In this document: positions 30,262-32,552 of the stretch, one piece after another | How positions within the stretch are numbered: position 1 is the first letter of the stretch | Layout of the letters: each line of letters begins with the position of its first letter | From: a virus | Length of the DNA stretch: 32,552 nt | Virus record (IMG/VR): IMGVR_UViG_3300008261_000106 | Span: 1 to 32,552 of that record | Strand: one strand, 5' to 3' | Notes under the pieces: model-generated | The model's input: only the letters and a program-made list of their open reading frames with translations | Told to the model about the DNA's origin: nothing | The model's database searches: none | Translations under genes and position numbers: made by a program

Positions 30262-32552
30262 ATGGCTAATTCAGCGATAAATCCAACATTTTTAATTGAT
30301 GATATTGAGAGCATTCGCAACACGATCTCAATACCAGGTCACTCATTCGCTGCTGGCGATGTTGTAAGATATGATGTTGCTACAAATTCTTATCAAAAGG
30401 CGTTGGCTAGCGGAATATCTTCTACAGAAGCCGCAACCAATGCAGAAGCAATAGGAATAGTAGAATCAACAACGACAAACACAATAACCCTTGTATACAA
30501 GGGTGAAATTGATATCTCTACAATCACAGATGTCAATGGAAGTCTGATAATTGCATCGACAGAATCTGTCTATTATCTCACGCCAGACGAAACTGTTATT
30601 GGACGATTGACTTCAATACCACCATCACAAGATTGGCATGTAATCAAGCCAATGCTTGTGAGAAGTGATGGTAATGTAGGAATAGTAGTAAACTACATCG
30701 GAACTCTTATCGGTGGTCAGAGCCTAGTTTCTCTAAACGCAGTTCAGCCTGTGGGAACCATAATGCCCTATGCTGGAGACACAAGTGTTCTTCCAATAAA
30801 TTGGTCTTTGTGCGATGGAAGTCTTATTGAAGTTGAGAGTCACACGGATTACTATGAAGCCGTTGGAACTCGTTATGGTTGGCAAGCAAATCTAGAGATA
30901 ACAACTGCTGACAGCGCAACTTTAATGTCAGCAATTCTAACAGATCCATCGGATGTATTTGTAAAAGTTGATGGAACTGTTGTTGCTGTCTGTGCAGGAT
31001 ATACATCATTATCTGGTGTAAATCTTGTTATTCCGATTCGCGACTATCCTAGTCTATCTCTTAACAGAGATGAAGCAGCAGCAGCACCTCCATCTTCTGG
31101 TCAGATTATCTTTGTAAATCGACCAGGTCAGCAGATTGGCTCTGTTGCAACAATTGTTAATACAAGAGTTACTCATGTTGCAAAACCAGACCTACAGTCT
31201 CGCTTTATCGTGGGTGCTGCATCATCATCCACTCGCGGTTTCAGTCTTCATGATCTCGCAGATCAAGGTGGAACAGAAGTAAAGATACTGACTACACAAA
31301 ATCTTCCTGCCCACACCCACAGCGTTACACATAATTTAAGTGTCGATTCTGGGGGAGATCATACTCATGATGTAAAAACAACATTCGGAGATGGTGCTTT
31401 TAAGAAGTTGGGTATTGCGACGCAATTCAACTATTTCGGCAGCAGTCCAACTCCAGCACCAACTCCAAACAATCAAAACAATACACTATATGCCGATGGT
31501 GGAGCGCACACTCACACGATCTCTGGTTCTATTACAGAGGCGAATGTTGGAAGCGGATCTCCATTCAATTCGTTGCCGCCATACATGGCACTAAATTGGA
31601 TCATTCGCATAAAATCAGATGGAGCGGCTTCACTCGACCTCTCTGCAATAGAAATAATTCAAGATCTAGAGATTCAAGATCTCATCGACATTGATGCTAC
31701 ATCACCAGCAGATGGTCAAATTCTTGTTTATGATGGTGCTTCATCAAAGTATAAACTTGCTAATCTATATACAGGCTATACCGCAGATTCAAGCCTCAAG
31801 ATCCGTCAAAGCAATGGTTATGTTGGCGTTGGATTTACCCTGCCTCATGCTGTGTTGGCTGCTGCAAATAGTTCAAATCAGTTTGCAATAATTGACACAG
31901 ATTCTTCGGGAACCACATACGGTGGGCATGTTTTTGTTTCAGAAAATGCCTTGTTGCACTTCAATAACTGCAACAGACCAACTGCCTCTGGCGATACTCT
32001 CGCATCAAGTGCGCTTCCAACTCTAACTGTCGATACTCAAAATCAGGGAGTTGGAATTAGAACAGGTGCAGGAAACTCTGTAAATGGTCTACTTGAAATA
32101 AAGGGAGCCTCCAACGGCGTTCCACTTTTCAATGTCTCTAGCACAGGTATTGTTGCTATTGGAGAGACTGCTGGCACAACTGGTCACACCGTAACAATCA
32201 AGAACTCAAACGGAACTAGTCTGCTTCTCAAGAATGGATCTTCTGTATCAGGATCAACCATCGGTTCAGTTGTATTTGGCACAGAGACAAATTCAACTAC
32301 ATTCGGTGCAGGAATATTTGCAAATTATCGTGGAGTAAGTGGATCGGTAAGCAAGATCTCGCTAGCACTCAATGTAAGTGATGGAAATACACTCACAAAC
32401 GCTCTATACATTGCAGAAACAAAGAGAGTTGGCGTAGGAACTCAATCTCCAGGATACCAACTTCATGTTTCAGGAGTTACAGGTAGTGGAATCGCCTATA
32501 CAGCGGGTTCTGCAACAAACTTCCTCGGTCTAGACACAACAGGTGGAATTCT
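30262..32552 (+). CDS. Collar-domain tail fibre, partial (runs off right edge)
   Basis: An open frame of 763 codons from the ATG at 30262 with no stop before the window ends. Residues about 26-147 repeat the NAEAIG module of the upstream fibre. Residues 164-452 form a phage tail collar/microcystin-dependent-like domain: VGTIMPYAGD, INWSLCDGS and, at the end, LPPYMALNWIIRI. Within it lie three His-x-His motifs (PAHTHS 351/353, GDHTHD 367/369, GAHTHT 416/418), as in the metal-binding tips of T4 gp12 and gp37. The collar is followed by at least 300 residues of fibre-like sequence (KIRQSNGYVGVG, RVGVGTQSPGYQLHVSG), a pattern that often precedes a C-terminal intramolecular chaperone. The expected role is receptor recognition. 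GAGAG lies 5 nt before the ATG. Confidence 0.88.
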   Translation, partial: MANSAINPTFLIDDIESIRNTISIPGHSFAAGDVVRYDVATNSYQKALASGISSTEAATNAEAIGIVESTTTNTITLVYKGEIDISTITDVNGSLIIASTESVYYLTPDETVIGRLTSIPPSQDWHVIKPMLVRSDGNVGIVVNYIGTLIGGQSLVSLNAVQPVGTIMPYAGDTSVLPINWSLCDGSLIEVESHTDYYEAVGTRYGWQANLEITTADSATLMSAILTDPSDVFVKVDGTVVAVCAGYTSLSGVNLVIPIRDYPSLSLNRDEAAAAPPSSGQIIFVNRPGQQIGSVATIVNTRVTHVAKPDLQSRFIVGAASSSTRGFSLHDLADQGGTEVKILTTQNLPAHTHSVTHNLSVDSGGDHTHDVKTTFGDGAFKKLGIATQFNYFGSSPTPAPTPNNQNNTLYADGGAHTHTISGSITEANVGSGSPFNSLPPYMALNWIIRIKSDGAASLDLSAIEIIQDLEIQDLIDIDATSPADGQILVYDGASSKYKLANLYTGYTADSSLKIRQSNGYVGVGFTLPHAVLAAANSSNQFAIIDTDSSGTTYGGHVFVSENALLHFNNCNRPTASGDTLASSALPTLTVDTQNQGVGIRTGAGNSVNGLLEIKGASNGVPLFNVSSTGIVAIGETAGTTGHTVTIKNSNGTSLLLKNGSSVSGSTIGSVVFGTETNSTTFGAGIFANYRGVSGSVSKISLALNVSDGNTLTNALYIAETKRVGVGTQSPGYQLHVSGVTGSGIAYTAGSATNFLGLDTTGGI
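30337..30702 (+). repeat. Third NAEAIG-type fibre module
   Basis: Encodes GHSFAAGDVVRYD, then TNAEAIGI, YKGEID, SVYYLTP and IKPMLV. The order and spacing match the modules at 27708-28026 and 28098-28433 in the neighbouring fibre gene. The GDVVR entry strand is shared with the second of these. Confidence 0.65.

Noticed and set aside
1-32552. CRISPR arrays, tRNA genes, insertion sequences, integrase or attachment sites
   Set aside because: None seen on reading through: no spaced identical repeats, no cloverleaf-like sequence in the few gaps, and no transposase or integrase motif.

Overview
This window is part of the genome of a T4-type contractile-tailed phage (myovirus). It carries most of a tail and baseplate module plus two replication and late-transcription genes. 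The recognisable T4-type proteins are gp33, gp32, gp26, a gp19/gp54-type tube protein, gp4, gp48, gp53, a gp27-like hub, gp5, a PAAR spike tip, gp25, gp6, a probable gp7 and gp8. The large DUF4815-type protein and the fibre style resemble marine or freshwater T4-like phages such as cyanophages and their relatives. No host gene, tRNA, integrase or auxiliary metabolic gene is present, so the host cannot be named.

Layout. (1) 1-709, minus: 5' part of a repetitive virion protein that runs off the left edge. (2) 710-814: a divergent control region with two outward-facing copies of a near-identical 12-mer. (3) 815-2036, plus: gp33 and gp32, each with a sigma70-like promoter; gp32 ends at a perfect hairpin terminator (2063-2091). 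(4) 6827 down to 2090, minus: gp4, an unassigned conserved protein, a tail-tube-fold protein, gp26 and the tape measure protein. (5) 6828-6872: a second divergent control region with a 17-bp palindrome. (6) 6873 to about 27017, plus: one tightly packed baseplate operon in which most genes overlap by 1-14 nt: gp48, gp53, gp27-like, a 44-aa ORF, gp5, a TubC-docking-like protein, PAAR, a 558-aa unknown, gp25, gp6, gp7-like, gp8, an 1853-aa DUF4815-type protein and a 64-aa protein. (7) 27021 to the right edge, plus: a tail fibre split by a frame change, then a collar-domain fibre that runs off the window.

How the genes work together. gp4 finishes the head. The tube protein, gp26 and tape measure build the tail tube to length. 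gp27-like, gp5 and PAAR form the central hub and spike. gp25, gp6, gp7-like, gp53 and gp8 form the wedges. gp48 caps the baseplate where the tube starts. The DUF4815 protein and the fibres carry receptor-binding functions. gp33 would switch on late promoters that drive this structural block, and gp32 serves DNA replication.

Most notable observation: gp26 ends at a canonical -1 slippery heptamer (T TTT TTC). A -1 shift bypasses its stop and fuses it to a 61-codon reading frame that ends 8 nt inside the tape measure gene. This reproduces, in a T4-type phage, the lambda G/GT arrangement of tube, frameshifted chaperone and tape measure. Also unusual are a collagen-like stalk with a 16-cysteine tail on the 1853-aa protein, a TubC-type docking domain in the baseplate operon, and a fibre whose coding frame changes within a predicted carbohydrate-binding domain.
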